64,000 nucleotides of DNA from Halopseudomonas pertucinogena. Its GTDB lineage: Bacteria; Pseudomonadota; Gammaproteobacteria; Pseudomonadales; Pseudomonadaceae. The position numbers and the translations under genes are program-made. The stretch is from assembly GCF_014646575.1 (NCBI RefSeq), contig NZ_BMNN01000005.1, positions 62,001 through 126,000 of the forward strand. Reading direction: 5' to 3'. How positions within the stretch are numbered: the first letter of the stretch is position 1; each line of letters opens with the position of its first letter. The notes beneath the pieces are model-generated. The model was not told where the DNA came from and ran no database searches. It was given only the letters and a program-made list of their open reading frames with translations. This document shows, one piece after another, positions 17,734 through 26,200 of the stretch.

Positions 17734-18507
17734 TCAGAAGTGTGCCTTGACCAGCAGGTTGGTCACGCTCTGATCGGTATCGAAGGCGCTGCTGTCCTTG
17801 ATGCCGTACTTGTTTTTCCAGTAGCTGTATTCGATACCCGCGTACAGCTTCTTCGGCTGCCAGCCCAGTGCCTTGCCCAGGTCGTATTTGACCTGCGGAT
17901 TGAAGTGGAAGTTGGCCTGCTTGCCATCCCCGTCATTGTCGACGATCCAGTCGATGTAGCCGTCAATCAGGATGTCCGACCTGCCCACCGGCAGGGTGAT
18001 GCCCCACACCGGGGTGATCTGCCATGAGCCGCGCACGCCTTCCGGTGAATCGGAATGGCGGTAGTAGGTGTTCAGCTGCAGGTAGTCGAAACCGGGAACG
18101 GCCAGGTCGAAGCCGGGCCCGAGCAGGTAGTTCTTGATGTCACCGCGGCCGCGCTCATAGGTGCCGGCCAGCAGGACATCGGTGATCGGGCCGAATCCGA
18201 GTTCCTTTCCGCTGATCTTGCCGAAGGACAGACGCGGGGCGATCTCGCCATACCAGGTACTGTTATTGCCCGCTGCGTCCTTGGCACCGTTGTAATGGAT
18301 GCTGTCGACGAACACGAACAGGTCGCCGACGCTCCAGCCGCTGACGTGCTCGAAGGTCACCGCCTGCTGGATGGCCGGGTCGACCTCGAAGTCCTGGCCG
18401 TAGAGATAGGTCAGGCTGTTGTCCTGCCAGAGCAGAGGGGAGGCGGTGGCTAGACCGCTGGCTATTGCGAGGCCCGCCGCTGCGGCGCCCTTGATCAGTG
18501 TGCGCAT
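17734..18507 (-). CDS. Tsx/OmpK-like outer-membrane channel
   Basis: Precursor of 257 residues with a signal peptide (MRTLIKGAAAAGLAIASGLATA) and alternating beta-barrel strands ending in phenylalanine (VKAHF), the outer-membrane insertion signature. Segments such as WQDNSLTYLYG, DLFVFVDSIHYN, WYGEIAPRLS and YAGIEYSYWKNKYGI match the Tsx/OmpK nucleoside-channel family. Nucleoside transport is the family role; the actual solute here is unproven. Confidence 0.85.
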   Translation of the reverse strand: MRTLIKGAAAAGLAIASGLATASPLLWQDNSLTYLYGQDFEVDPAIQQAVTFEHVSGWSVGDLFVFVDSIHYNGAKDAAGNNSTWYGEIAPRLSFGKISGKELGFGPITDVLLAGTYERGRGDIKNYLLGPGFDLAVPGFDYLQLNTYYRHSDSPEGVRGSWQITPVWGITLPVGRSDILIDGYIDWIVDNDGDGKQANFHFNPQVKYDLGKALGWQPKKLYAGIEYSYWKNKYGIKDSSAFDTDQSVTNLLVKAHF

Positions 18508-18567
18508 GGATGATTTCCGGCTGCTGATTGACGAAGCGCGCCATATTAAACTGCCAGCGGTGTGCTG

Positions 18568-18960
18568 TCAGTAGCCTGCCTTGATTACCTCGATCCCCTT
18601 GCCCAGGACCCGTCGCCAGGCTTCCAGCCCGGCCTGATCGGTTTCGCCGTCGTGCTTGCGGATGGTCAGCAACAGGGCGTCGAGCCAGTAATCGTACAGG
18701 TGCGGCTGGATATCGAGCTTCTCCCTGGAGTGGGATTCGGCCAGCGCCTTCAGCTTGGTGGGCGGCAGGCCGCGCGCATAGAGCACCAGGTTGAGAATGC
18801 CGGCGCGCAACAGGTGCTTCTGCGCGGTCATGTCGGTACCTGCAAACTTGGCGGCTACCTCCGGTGAGCTGGTCAGAAAGCTCGCGTAGAAGTCCTCAAA
18901 GAAGCTGCTGCTCCTGCAGCAACGGCCATAGCTCTGGAAAACCAGATCTTCATCAGTCAT
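18568..18960 (-). CDS. Small globin-like haem protein
   Basis: Protein of 130 residues with a compact globin fold: YGRCCRSSSFFEDFYASFLTSSPEV (A/B helices), KHLLRAGILNLVLYARG (E helix), and candidate proximal His77 in ALAESHSREKLDI (F helix). Start 18960 is chosen because similarity begins there; the frame continues upstream without it. Single-domain globins of this kind bind O2 or NO or act in stress sensing. It lies divergent from lrgAB and the cytochrome bd genes, but a functional link is only positional. Confidence 0.78.
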   Translation of the reverse strand: MTDEDLVFQSYGRCCRSSSFFEDFYASFLTSSPEVAAKFAGTDMTAQKHLLRAGILNLVLYARGLPPTKLKALAESHSREKLDIQPHLYDYWLDALLLTIRKHDGETDQAGLEAWRRVLGKGIEVIKAGY

Positions 18961-19149
18961 GTGTCTGTCAAGCCTTGTAGCTGCCCATTCTGAACGGTGG
19001 GCTTTTTTTGCGGTTGGGGTGCTGCAGTGGAGAGCATCGGTGATATGGTTTGAAGCTCGCGGCGGGGGAGCATACCCCAACCGCGCCGCCGGGGGCAGGC
19101 CTTGCTTCAGTCGAGGCCATATTGCGGTCATGTTCGAGGACGAGTCGGG

Positions 19150-19512
19150 ATGTTGTTGATACGCGGGTTGAGCTGGCTGATCCTGTTTCAGCTGCTGGGC
19201 ACGGCCCTTAATGTGCTTTTTCTTCCTTTTCTGCCCAGTGCCATCATCGGCATGGTGTTGCTGGTGATATTCCTGCGGGTGCGCGGCAGTGTCAGCGAGT
19301 CGGTGGAGACGGCCTCGTCCGGCCTGCTGCGCTTTCTGCCGCTGCTGCTGACACCACCGGCTACCGGGATCATGATGTACGGCTCAGAGATAGCTGCCGA
19401 TGCCGCGGCGATCCTGATCAGCCTGACTGTCTCGTTCATCCTTGTGGTGCCGCTGACCGGGCACCTGATGCAGTTTCTGGTGCGGCGCCAGGCGCGCAGG
19501 GAGGGGGCATGA
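19150..19512 (+). CDS. lrgA: LrgA/CidA holin-like membrane protein
   Basis: Protein of 120 residues with four predicted membrane helices. ILFQLLGTALNVLFLPFLPSAIIGMVLLV and FLPLLLTPPATGIM are the CidA/LrgA signature. Family members modulate murein hydrolase export, and homologues also take part in pyruvate or organic acid transport. ATG 19150 is preceded by GAGGA. It overlaps lrgB by four bases. CidA versus LrgA naming is arbitrary in Gram-negative bacteria. Confidence 0.85.
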   Translation: MLLIRGLSWLILFQLLGTALNVLFLPFLPSAIIGMVLLVIFLRVRGSVSESVETASSGLLRFLPLLLTPPATGIMMYGSEIAADAAAILISLTVSFILVVPLTGHLMQFLVRRQARREGA

Positions 19513-20228
19513 ACGCGCTGTCCATGGCCTGGGCCGCGGTGGTGGCGCACCCGCTGTTTCTGATCGGGCTTACCCTTGGTGTCTACCAGCTGGGGCAGGC
19601 ACTCTATGAGCGGACCCGTATGGCGCTGCTGCATCCGCTCATCGTCGCCATCGCGCTGCTGATCCCGGCGCTGTGGCTGCTCGGGCTGGAGTATCCGGTC
19701 TACCGCGACGCGGTGTTTCCGCTGACCATGCTGCTGGCGCCGGCGACCGTAGCGCTTGGCGTGCCGCTGTACCACAACCTGCGGCGTATACGGCAGTATT
19801 TCTGGCCGGTGATGATCAGCCTCATGGTGGGCGGGCTGTTCGTTACCATACTGACTCTGCTGCTGGCCTGGCTGCTGGGGGCCGATTTCACCATGCTGAT
19901 GACCCTGGCACCCAAGTCCCTGACCACGCCAATCGCCATGGCGGTAGCCGAACAGGTCGGTGGTATCGCTGCGCTGGCAGCGGGCTTTGTCATGTATACC
20001 GCAGTACTCGGGGCGCTGATGGGGCCCTGGCTGCTGACCGTTACCGGCGTGACCGAGCCGTCGGCCCGGGGGATGTCGCTGGGGCTGGCCGCCCACGCGG
20101 TGGGCACCTCCCGCGCGCTGGAAGAGGGCGACGAAACCGGCGCCTTCGCGGCGCTGGCCATGAGCCTGATGGGTATTGCCACGGCACTGCTGCTGCCGGT
20201 GGCGGTGGCTGTGTGGTTCATGTTCTGA
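19509..20228 (+). CDS. lrgB: LrgB/CidB family antiholin-like membrane protein
   Basis: Hydrophobic protein of 239 residues with the LrgB signatures PATVALGVPLYHNL, TLAPKSLTTPIAMAVAEQVGG and GLAAHAVGTSRALEEG. It is the obligate partner of the upstream LrgA-like protein (ATGA overlap). The pair is proposed to affect envelope stability or small-molecule export. A strong hairpin and 119 bases separate it from cydA. Confidence 0.88.
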   Translation: MNALSMAWAAVVAHPLFLIGLTLGVYQLGQALYERTRMALLHPLIVAIALLIPALWLLGLEYPVYRDAVFPLTMLLAPATVALGVPLYHNLRRIRQYFWPVMISLMVGGLFVTILTLLLAWLLGADFTMLMTLAPKSLTTPIAMAVAEQVGGIAALAAGFVMYTAVLGALMGPWLLTVTGVTEPSARGMSLGLAAHAVGTSRALEEGDETGAFAALAMSLMGIATALLLPVAVAVWFMF

Positions 20229-20251
20229 GCTGGTGGTTTCCGTTCCCGGCC

Positions 20252-20276
20252 GAAGATGCCGGGAACGCCTCCTGCT
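20252..20276 (+). terminator. Hairpin after lrgB
   Basis: Perfect 9-bp stem, GTTCCCGGC (20252-20260) with GCCGGGAAC (20268-20276), and a 7-base loop, located 23 bases after the lrgB stop. It lacks a T tract, so termination may be partial and could allow read-through into cydA. Confidence 0.5.
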
Positions 20277-20347
20277 GTTCCCTGTCAGAAACTCTGCGCT
20301 CGTTCGGCCGTGTGGGCCTGAATCCAGTACAGTAAGGAGCTGCACAG

Positions 20348-21763
20348 ATGGAACTCGATCCGCTGCTGCTATCCCGCCTGCAGTTTGCTTTTGTGGTGTG
20401 CTTTCACGCCATTTTTCCGGTATTCACCATAGGCCTGGCGACCTTCATCGCCTTCCTCGAGCTGCTTGCCTTCCGAACGGGCAATGCGGCATGGACACGC
20501 CTGTCCCAGTTCTGGATCCAGGTATTCGGCGTGGCCTTCGCGATGGGGGTGGTGTCGGGCATTGTCATGTCCTTCCAGTTCGGCACCAACTGGAGCAACT
20601 TCTCCTACGCGGCGGCCAACTTCATCGGGCCGATGCTCAGTTACGAGGTGGTGACCGCGTTCTTCCTCGAGGCCGCCTTCCTCGGCGTGCTGCTGTTCGG
20701 CCGCAACAAGGTGCCACCGGGCATGCATCTGTTTTCGGCGTGCATGGTGGCGCTGGGCACCTTCATCTCCGCGTTCTGGATTCTGGCGGCCAACAGCTGG
20801 ATGCACACCCCGGCCGGTACTGAACTGGCGGACGGCGTGTTCGGTGTCACCAGCTGGGGTCAGGCGATCTTCAACCCCTCGTTCCCCTATCGTTTCGCCC
20901 ACATGGTAGTGGCTTCCTTCCTCACCGGGTCCTTCGTGGTGGCGGGCGTCAGCGCCTGGTACCTGCTGCGCGGGCGAGAGGTGGAGACCAACCGCCGGGC
21001 GCTGTCCATGTGCCTGTGGCTGATCCTGATCGGCGCGCCGGCACAGGCGGTGATCGGTGACTTCCACGGCTTGAACACCATGGAGCATCAGCCGATCAAG
21101 ATTGCTGCCATCGAAGGCAACTGGGAGACGGTACGTGGAATGCCGCTGCTGCTGTTCGCCATCCCGGATCAGGAAGCCGAGCGCAACCATTTCGAGATAG
21201 GTATTCCGAAGCTGGGCAGCCTGATCCTGACCCATGATCCGAACGGCGAGATACCCGGTCTCAAGACGGTAGCCCCGGAGGAGCGGCCACCGGTCTGGAT
21301 CGTGTTCTGGGCCTTCCGCATCATGGTCGGAATCGGTCTGCTGATGATCGGCTGTGCGCTGGCCGGCCTGGTGCTGCGCAAGGGCGACCGTTACTGGCGG
21401 CAGCCCTGGTTCCTCAACACCCTGCGGCTGATGGCGTTCACGCCATTCGTGGCGGTGTTGTGCGGTTGGGTCGTCACCGAGGTGGGACGCTTCCCCTGGC
21501 TGGTCTATGAACAGATGAACCAGCTGGACGGCCTTACCCCCTCACTCACCGGTCCGATGGTGCTGTTCACCCTGCTGGGCTACATCACGGTCTACGCGGC
21601 GATCTTCAGCGCGGGAATCTACTATCTGATGCGGGTGTTGCGTGCCGGTGTCGAAAGCATCACCGGGCCGGATGACGTTCATGACATCGAGCGGCCCAAG
21701 CGTCCGCTGTCGGCCAGCCACGTTCGCATCGAAGAGGGAGGCGAGCCCCATGCATGGCATTGA
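20348..21763 (+). CDS. cydA: Cytochrome bd-type quinol oxidase subunit I (CIO type)
   Basis: Membrane subunit of 471 residues that oxidises quinol and carries haems b558, b595 and d for O2 reduction. Haem-ligand regions include the early CFHAIFP and RFAHMVVASFL, and the conserved GRFPWLVYEQM motif is present. The quinol loop is short, as in cyanide-insensitive oxidases (CioA) of pseudomonads. AAGGAG precedes the ATG. It overlaps cydB by 14 bases. cioA is an alternative symbol. Confidence 0.93.
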   Translation: MELDPLLLSRLQFAFVVCFHAIFPVFTIGLATFIAFLELLAFRTGNAAWTRLSQFWIQVFGVAFAMGVVSGIVMSFQFGTNWSNFSYAAANFIGPMLSYEVVTAFFLEAAFLGVLLFGRNKVPPGMHLFSACMVALGTFISAFWILAANSWMHTPAGTELADGVFGVTSWGQAIFNPSFPYRFAHMVVASFLTGSFVVAGVSAWYLLRGREVETNRRALSMCLWLILIGAPAQAVIGDFHGLNTMEHQPIKIAAIEGNWETVRGMPLLLFAIPDQEAERNHFEIGIPKLGSLILTHDPNGEIPGLKTVAPEERPPVWIVFWAFRIMVGIGLLMIGCALAGLVLRKGDRYWRQPWFLNTLRLMAFTPFVAVLCGWVVTEVGRFPWLVYEQMNQLDGLTPSLTGPMVLFTLLGYITVYAAIFSAGIYYLMRVLRAGVESITGPDDVHDIERPKRPLSASHVRIEEGGEPHAWH

Positions 21764-22751
21764 TCTGAGCATTATCTGGGCGGTGATCATCGCCTTCAGC
21801 ATCATGATGTACGTCCTGATGGACGGCTTCGATCTGGGCGTGGGCATTCTCTTCCCCTTCGCCCCCGATGAAGAGGCCCGTGACGTGATGATGAACTCGG
21901 TGGCACCGGTATGGGACGGCAACGAGACCTGGCTGATCCTGGCGGGCGCGGGCCTGCTGGCCGCCTTCCCGCTGGTGTATTCGGTATTCATGCCTGCGCT
22001 CTACATCGGTGTGTTTCTGATGCTGGCGGGGCTGATCTTCCGTGGCGTGGCGTTCGAGTTCCGTTTCAAGGCGCAGCGCTCGCGCAACCTGTGGAACTGG
22101 GCCTTTGCCGGCGGCTCGATGGTGGCGGCGATTGCCCAGGGGGCGGTGGTGGGGACCTATATCGAGGGCTTCAATACCGTGGATGGTCGCTATGTCGGCG
22201 GTGCGCTGGACTGGCTTTCACCATTTACCGTACTTACCGGCCTCGGGCTGCTGGCAGGCTACATGCTGCTTGGCAGCACCTGGCTGATCATGAAATCCGA
22301 AGGCTATATCCAGGACTGGGCCTACCGGCTCGCGCCCTGGTTGCTGCTGGTGGTGCTCGGCGTGTTTGCCATCGTCAGCGTGTGGACGCCACTGGTCGAC
22401 CCTTCGGCCTTCGAGCGCTGGTTCAGCGTGATACGCATCATCTGGATCTTCCCGGTGCTGGCGCTGGTGTTCGCCTGGCAGGTGTGGCGCAGCATCCGGC
22501 GTCGCTATCAGGTACGGCCTTTCATCGCCACCATGGGCATGTTCGTGTTTACCTTTCTGGGTCTGCTGGTCACCAAATGGCCCTATGTGGTGCCGCCGAA
22601 TTACACCCTCTGGGATGCGGCCTCGGCACCGGGCTCGCAGCTGTTCCTGCTGGTGGGCATGCTGTTCGTGATACCGGTGATTCTCACCTATACGGCCTGG
22701 AGTTACTGGGTGTTCCGCGGCAAGGTGCGGGCGGGCGAGGGCTATCACTAG
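21750..22751 (+). CDS. cydB: Cytochrome bd-type quinol oxidase subunit II
   Basis: Membrane subunit of 333 residues forming the heterodimer with subunit I. Typical segments are YVLMDGFDLGVGILFPFAPDEEARDVMMNS, PVWDGNETWLILAGAGLLAAFPLVYS and LTKWPYVVPPNYTLWDAAS-like sequence near the C-terminus. ATG 21750 (MHGIDLSIIW) gives the standard length and starts inside cydA. Confidence 0.94.
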   Translation: MHGIDLSIIWAVIIAFSIMMYVLMDGFDLGVGILFPFAPDEEARDVMMNSVAPVWDGNETWLILAGAGLLAAFPLVYSVFMPALYIGVFLMLAGLIFRGVAFEFRFKAQRSRNLWNWAFAGGSMVAAIAQGAVVGTYIEGFNTVDGRYVGGALDWLSPFTVLTGLGLLAGYMLLGSTWLIMKSEGYIQDWAYRLAPWLLLVVLGVFAIVSVWTPLVDPSAFERWFSVIRIIWIFPVLALVFAWQVWRSIRRRYQVRPFIATMGMFVFTFLGLLVTKWPYVVPPNYTLWDAASAPGSQLFLLVGMLFVIPVILTYTAWSYWVFRGKVRAGEGYH

Positions 22752-22761
22752 GGATACTCTC

Positions 22762-24525
22762 GTGCGCCAGGGAGATGAGGTCGGCCGCTGGCTGGACCAG
22801 CTGCTGAAGGGCCAGCAGCACTGGCTGCGCGCTGCGCTGTTGCTGGCGCTGCTCGGCGCCGTGCTGTTCATACTGCAGAGCTGGATACTCGCTGCCCTGT
22901 TCAGCTATCTGTTGCAGGTCTGGCACGGGGCTGCCCCGGTGTCGCCACCGGAGGCTGCCTGGCTGCCGGTGCTGTTGCTTTGTCTGCTGCTGCGCCCGGT
23001 GCTGCAGTTCGGCCGCGAGCGCCTCAGTCAGCATGCAAGCTGGCAGGCCCGCCGCCAGCTGCGGGAGATGCTCATGCAGAGTCTGGCCTCGCTGGGGCCT
23101 GCGCGGCGTCTGATCGGACCGGATGCCCAGCTGGCCAGCCAGGTACTCGAAGAGGTTGACGCACTCGACGGCTATATCAGCCGTTACCAGGTTCAGCGCC
23201 AGCTGGTGGTGCTGGTGCCGCTGATGGTATTGGTGGCCACCGCCTGGCACAGCCTGCTGGCGGCCCTGCTGCTGCTTCTGACCGCACCGCTGGTGCCGCT
23301 GTTCATGGTGCTGCTGGGGCAGACGGCGGCCAATGCCAGTCAGCGCCAGTTTGTGGCCCTCGGGCGCATGAGCGGGCGCTTTCTCGATCTGTTGCGCGGC
23401 CTGCGCACCCTGCGCCACCTGCAGGCGCTGCCCACTGCCCAGCGTGCGGTGGAGCAGGCCGCAGAGGATTACCGCAGCCGCACCATGGGCGTGCTGCGTC
23501 TGGCCTTTCTTTCCACCGCGGTGCTGGAGCTGTTTGCCTCGATTGCCATCGCCATGCTGGCTTTGTACCTGGGCATGGGTCTTCTGGGCATGCTGCCCTG
23601 GAGCCAGGGCCAGGCCCCGGTGCCCTACCAGAGCGCGCTGTTCATCCTGTTAATGGCCCCGGAATTCTATGCACCCCTGCGTCAGCTCGGCAGCGATTAC
23701 CACGCCCGCGCCGAAGCCCAGGCCGCGGTGACCGAAATGCTCCCGCTGCTGCAATTCGCTTCTGTGCCACCGCAGGACCCCGTATCGCCTCGCGGGAGCC
23801 GCGACCCCGCAGCGATGATGCTCCCGCCCCGTAGGAGCCGCGACCCCGCGGCGATACCGGCCGCCAGGCCGGCAAGCCCACCGACCATAGCCTGCCACGC
23901 CCTCACCGTAAGAGACCCCGACATGCCCGCGCGCCTGCTGCCACTGGACATGAAACTGAACCCCGGCGACCGCGTTCTCATACAGGGCCCCAGCGGCAGC
24001 GGCAAATCCACCCTGCTACACACCCTGCTGGGGTTTCTCCCGTATCAGGGCGAACTCCTGATCGACGGCCAGCCGCTTGACGCACTCCCCCGTCCGGCCT
24101 GGCACTCCCAGGTCAGCTACCTCGCCCAGCAACCGGAGCTGCTGCCCGGCACGGTGGCAGATAACCTGCGGCTGGCCGTCCCTGAGGCGAGCGATGATCA
24201 ACTGATCCATGTGCTGGAACAGGTAGAACTGTGGCCGCTGCTCAGTCGATTGCCGCTGCAGCTGGACACACCGCTGGGCGAGCGCGGCCTGGGTCTGTCC
24301 GGCGGTCAGCTCAGCCGGCTGGCGTTGGCCCGCATGCTGCTGCGCGATACCCCGGTATGGCTGCTGGACGAACCCCTGGGGCATCTGGATGTGGATACTT
24401 CTGTTGTCATAGGCGGACTGCTCGAACGGCTGAGCCGCGGCCGCACGCTGCTGCTTGTCAGTCATGGGGATCAGGGGCTGGACTGGATCGAGCGGCGCCT
24501 ATCGCTGGGGGTGAAGGATGACTGA
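22762..24525 (+). CDS. cydD: ABC exporter subunit CydD for cytochrome bd assembly
   Basis: Half-transporter of 587 residues exporting glutathione or cysteine to the periplasm with CydC, needed to assemble cytochrome bd. The transmembrane domain covers about residues 20-320. The ATPase domain has Walker A GPSGSGKST, signature LSGGQ and Walker B VWLLDEPLG. The start is GTG 22762, 10 bases after cydB. Unusually, the linker (about residues 338-373) is rich in Pro/Arg/Ala and is encoded by two REP-like hairpin repeats that read through in frame. The gene overlaps cydC by 8 bases. Confidence 0.9.
   Translation: MRQGDEVGRWLDQLLKGQQHWLRAALLLALLGAVLFILQSWILAALFSYLLQVWHGAAPVSPPEAAWLPVLLLCLLLRPVLQFGRERLSQHASWQARRQLREMLMQSLASLGPARRLIGPDAQLASQVLEEVDALDGYISRYQVQRQLVVLVPLMVLVATAWHSLLAALLLLLTAPLVPLFMVLLGQTAANASQRQFVALGRMSGRFLDLLRGLRTLRHLQALPTAQRAVEQAAEDYRSRTMGVLRLAFLSTAVLELFASIAIAMLALYLGMGLLGMLPWSQGQAPVPYQSALFILLMAPEFYAPLRQLGSDYHARAEAQAAVTEMLPLLQFASVPPQDPVSPRGSRDPAAMMLPPRRSRDPAAIPAARPASPPTIACHALTVRDPDMPARLLPLDMKLNPGDRVLIQGPSGSGKSTLLHTLLGFLPYQGELLIDGQPLDALPRPAWHSQVSYLAQQPELLPGTVADNLRLAVPEASDDQLIHVLEQVELWPLLSRLPLQLDTPLGERGLGLSGGQLSRLALARMLLRDTPVWLLDEPLGHLDVDTSVVIGGLLERLSRGRTLLLVSHGDQGLDWIERRLSLGVKDD
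23792..23816 (+). repeat. REP-like hairpin, copy 1, inside cydD
   Basis: The 25-base unit GCGGGA-GCCGCG-ACCC-CGCAGC-GAT follows the Pseudomonas REP pattern (GTAGGAGC head, palindrome, GAT tail). The stem has one mismatch. In the cydD frame it encodes GSRDPAA. It is in the same orientation as copy 2, 39 bases (13 codons) upstream of it. Confidence 0.75.
23831..23855 (+). repeat. REP-like hairpin, copy 2, inside cydD
   Basis: The 25-base unit GTAGGA-GCCGCG-ACCC-CGCGGC-GAT has a perfect 6-bp stem and the canonical GTAGGAGC head and GAT tail of pseudomonad REP elements. In frame it encodes RSRDPAA, repeating the peptide of copy 1. It lies in the linker between the membrane and ATPase domains. 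Confidence 0.8.
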
Positions 24526-26158
24526 ACAGGCCCCCCGGACGCGACAGCCGATACGTCTGCGCCACCTTTTGCAGACGCGCCGCGCCGGCTGGCTGCTGGC
24601 GTTGCTGCTGGGCGGTGTCGCGCTGTTCTCTGCCATCGCTCTGCTGGCCTTGTCCGGCTGGTTCATCACGGCATCAGCCATGGCTGGCCTGGCCGCCGGC
24701 TATGTGCTGGATATCTTCCGGCCTGCCGCGGTCATTCGCCTGCTGGCGCTGACCCGCACGCTCGGGCGCTATGGTGAGCGGCTGGCCTCGCATCATGCTG
24801 CCCTGGGGCTGTTGCGTGATCTGCGTGCCGGGCTGTTTCGCCGCATCGGCCAGGCGCGGGCGTTGCCCGATCGCAGCGGCGAGGCAATGCATCGGCTGGT
24901 ATCCGATATCGACCTGCTGGATCAGTTTCCCCTCCGGGTGCTGCTGCCCTGGGCCTGGGCAAGCCTGATGCTCATCATCATGCTCGGCTTTCTCGCCTGG
25001 CTGGACCTGACCCTCATGCTGTGGTCACTGCCCGGTCTGCTGCTGGCCTGGCTGATGCCCTGGCTCGGCTACTGGCGTGGGGGTCAGCTGGCGCGGGATG
25101 ACGTGGAGCGAAACGAGCGTCGCCGGGCCTATCTGCTGGACAGCCTGCATCTGCTTACGCCTCTGCTGCTGTGGCAGCGCTGGCCCCAGCGGGCCGGGGA
25201 CTTCACCCGGATCGACCAGCAACATCTGGCGCAGCAGGATCGGCAACAGCAGCTCATCAGCCTGCTTACGCTGTTCCAGCAATGGGCGCTGGGCGCCGCC
25301 TTGCTGGCACTTGTCTGGCAGGGCTGGCCGCTGCTTGACGCAGGAGCAGTGTCCGTGCCCCTGCTGCTGGCAGGTGTGCTGGCGCTGCTGGGGCTCAGCG
25401 AGGCGCTGCTGCCGCTGGCGGGCAGCTTCGTCGCGTTGGGGCTGAGCCAGACGGCGAGGGATCGCGTCAACGGGATGGCGGGACACGACCCGATTGCCGA
25501 ACCGCGGGTGAGCCCGCGTCCGGTTGCGCCCTTCTCGATGCAATGGGAGCGCCTGGGCGTGCGCTGGCCCGGTGCGATCAACGGCGCCACGGGGCTGAAT
25601 CTTGCACTGCAGCAGGGCGAGGTACTGTTGCTGCATGGACCGTCCGGTGGTGGCAAATCCACGTTGCTGCAGTTGCTGGCAGGGGAGCCATTGGCTTATG
25701 AGGGGCGTTGCCTGCTCAACGGCCGGCCCCTCGAACACTGGGACCTGCGGCGGGTCATGGGCTGGCTGCCGCAGGATGTGGACATCTTTGACCTGTCGCT
25801 GGCGGACAACCTGCGGCTGGGCAACCCCGAGGCCAGCGACGCCCAGCTGTGGCAGGCACTGGAGGACGTGGCGCTGGCGGACTGGGTGAGAAACCATCCG
25901 CAGCAGCTGGCGCTGCTGCCCGGAGAGCTCGGCACCGCCGTGTCCGGAGGCCAGGCCCGGCGCATCGCCCTGGCCCGCCTGCTGTTGGCCGAACGGCCGA
26001 TCCTGTTATTGGACGAGCCCTTCGCCGGGTTGGATGAAGCAACCCGGGAAAGGGTGATGGCCTCGCTGATACGGCGCCAGGCCGATGGCCTGCTGATCAT
26101 CGCCAGCCATCAGCCGGTAACGGGTGAGGGCATCAGATACCTGCGGGTCGGGGAATAA
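24518..26158 (+). CDS. cydC: ABC exporter subunit CydC for cytochrome bd assembly
   Basis: Half-transporter of 546 residues, partner of CydD. The membrane domain carries LLALSGWFITASAMAGLA, a CydC/DsbD-type stretch typical of the family. The ATPase domain has Walker A GPSGGGKST, signature VSGGQARRIALARLLL and Walker B ILLLDEPFAGLD. ATG 24518 lies inside the cydD 3' end, so synthesis is coupled. Last gene of cydABDC; the following genes are convergent. Confidence 0.92.
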   Translation: MTEQAPRTRQPIRLRHLLQTRRAGWLLALLLGGVALFSAIALLALSGWFITASAMAGLAAGYVLDIFRPAAVIRLLALTRTLGRYGERLASHHAALGLLRDLRAGLFRRIGQARALPDRSGEAMHRLVSDIDLLDQFPLRVLLPWAWASLMLIIMLGFLAWLDLTLMLWSLPGLLLAWLMPWLGYWRGGQLARDDVERNERRRAYLLDSLHLLTPLLLWQRWPQRAGDFTRIDQQHLAQQDRQQQLISLLTLFQQWALGAALLALVWQGWPLLDAGAVSVPLLLAGVLALLGLSEALLPLAGSFVALGLSQTARDRVNGMAGHDPIAEPRVSPRPVAPFSMQWERLGVRWPGAINGATGLNLALQQGEVLLLHGPSGGGKSTLLQLLAGEPLAYEGRCLLNGRPLEHWDLRRVMGWLPQDVDIFDLSLADNLRLGNPEASDAQLWQALEDVALADWVRNHPQQLALLPGELGTAVSGGQARRIALARLLLAERPILLLDEPFAGLDEATRERVMASLIRRQADGLLIIASHQPVTGEGIRYLRVGE

Positions 26159-26200
26159 CGATTTGTATCCTATCCGCCCCCCGATGGGAGGCTGGGCCAC

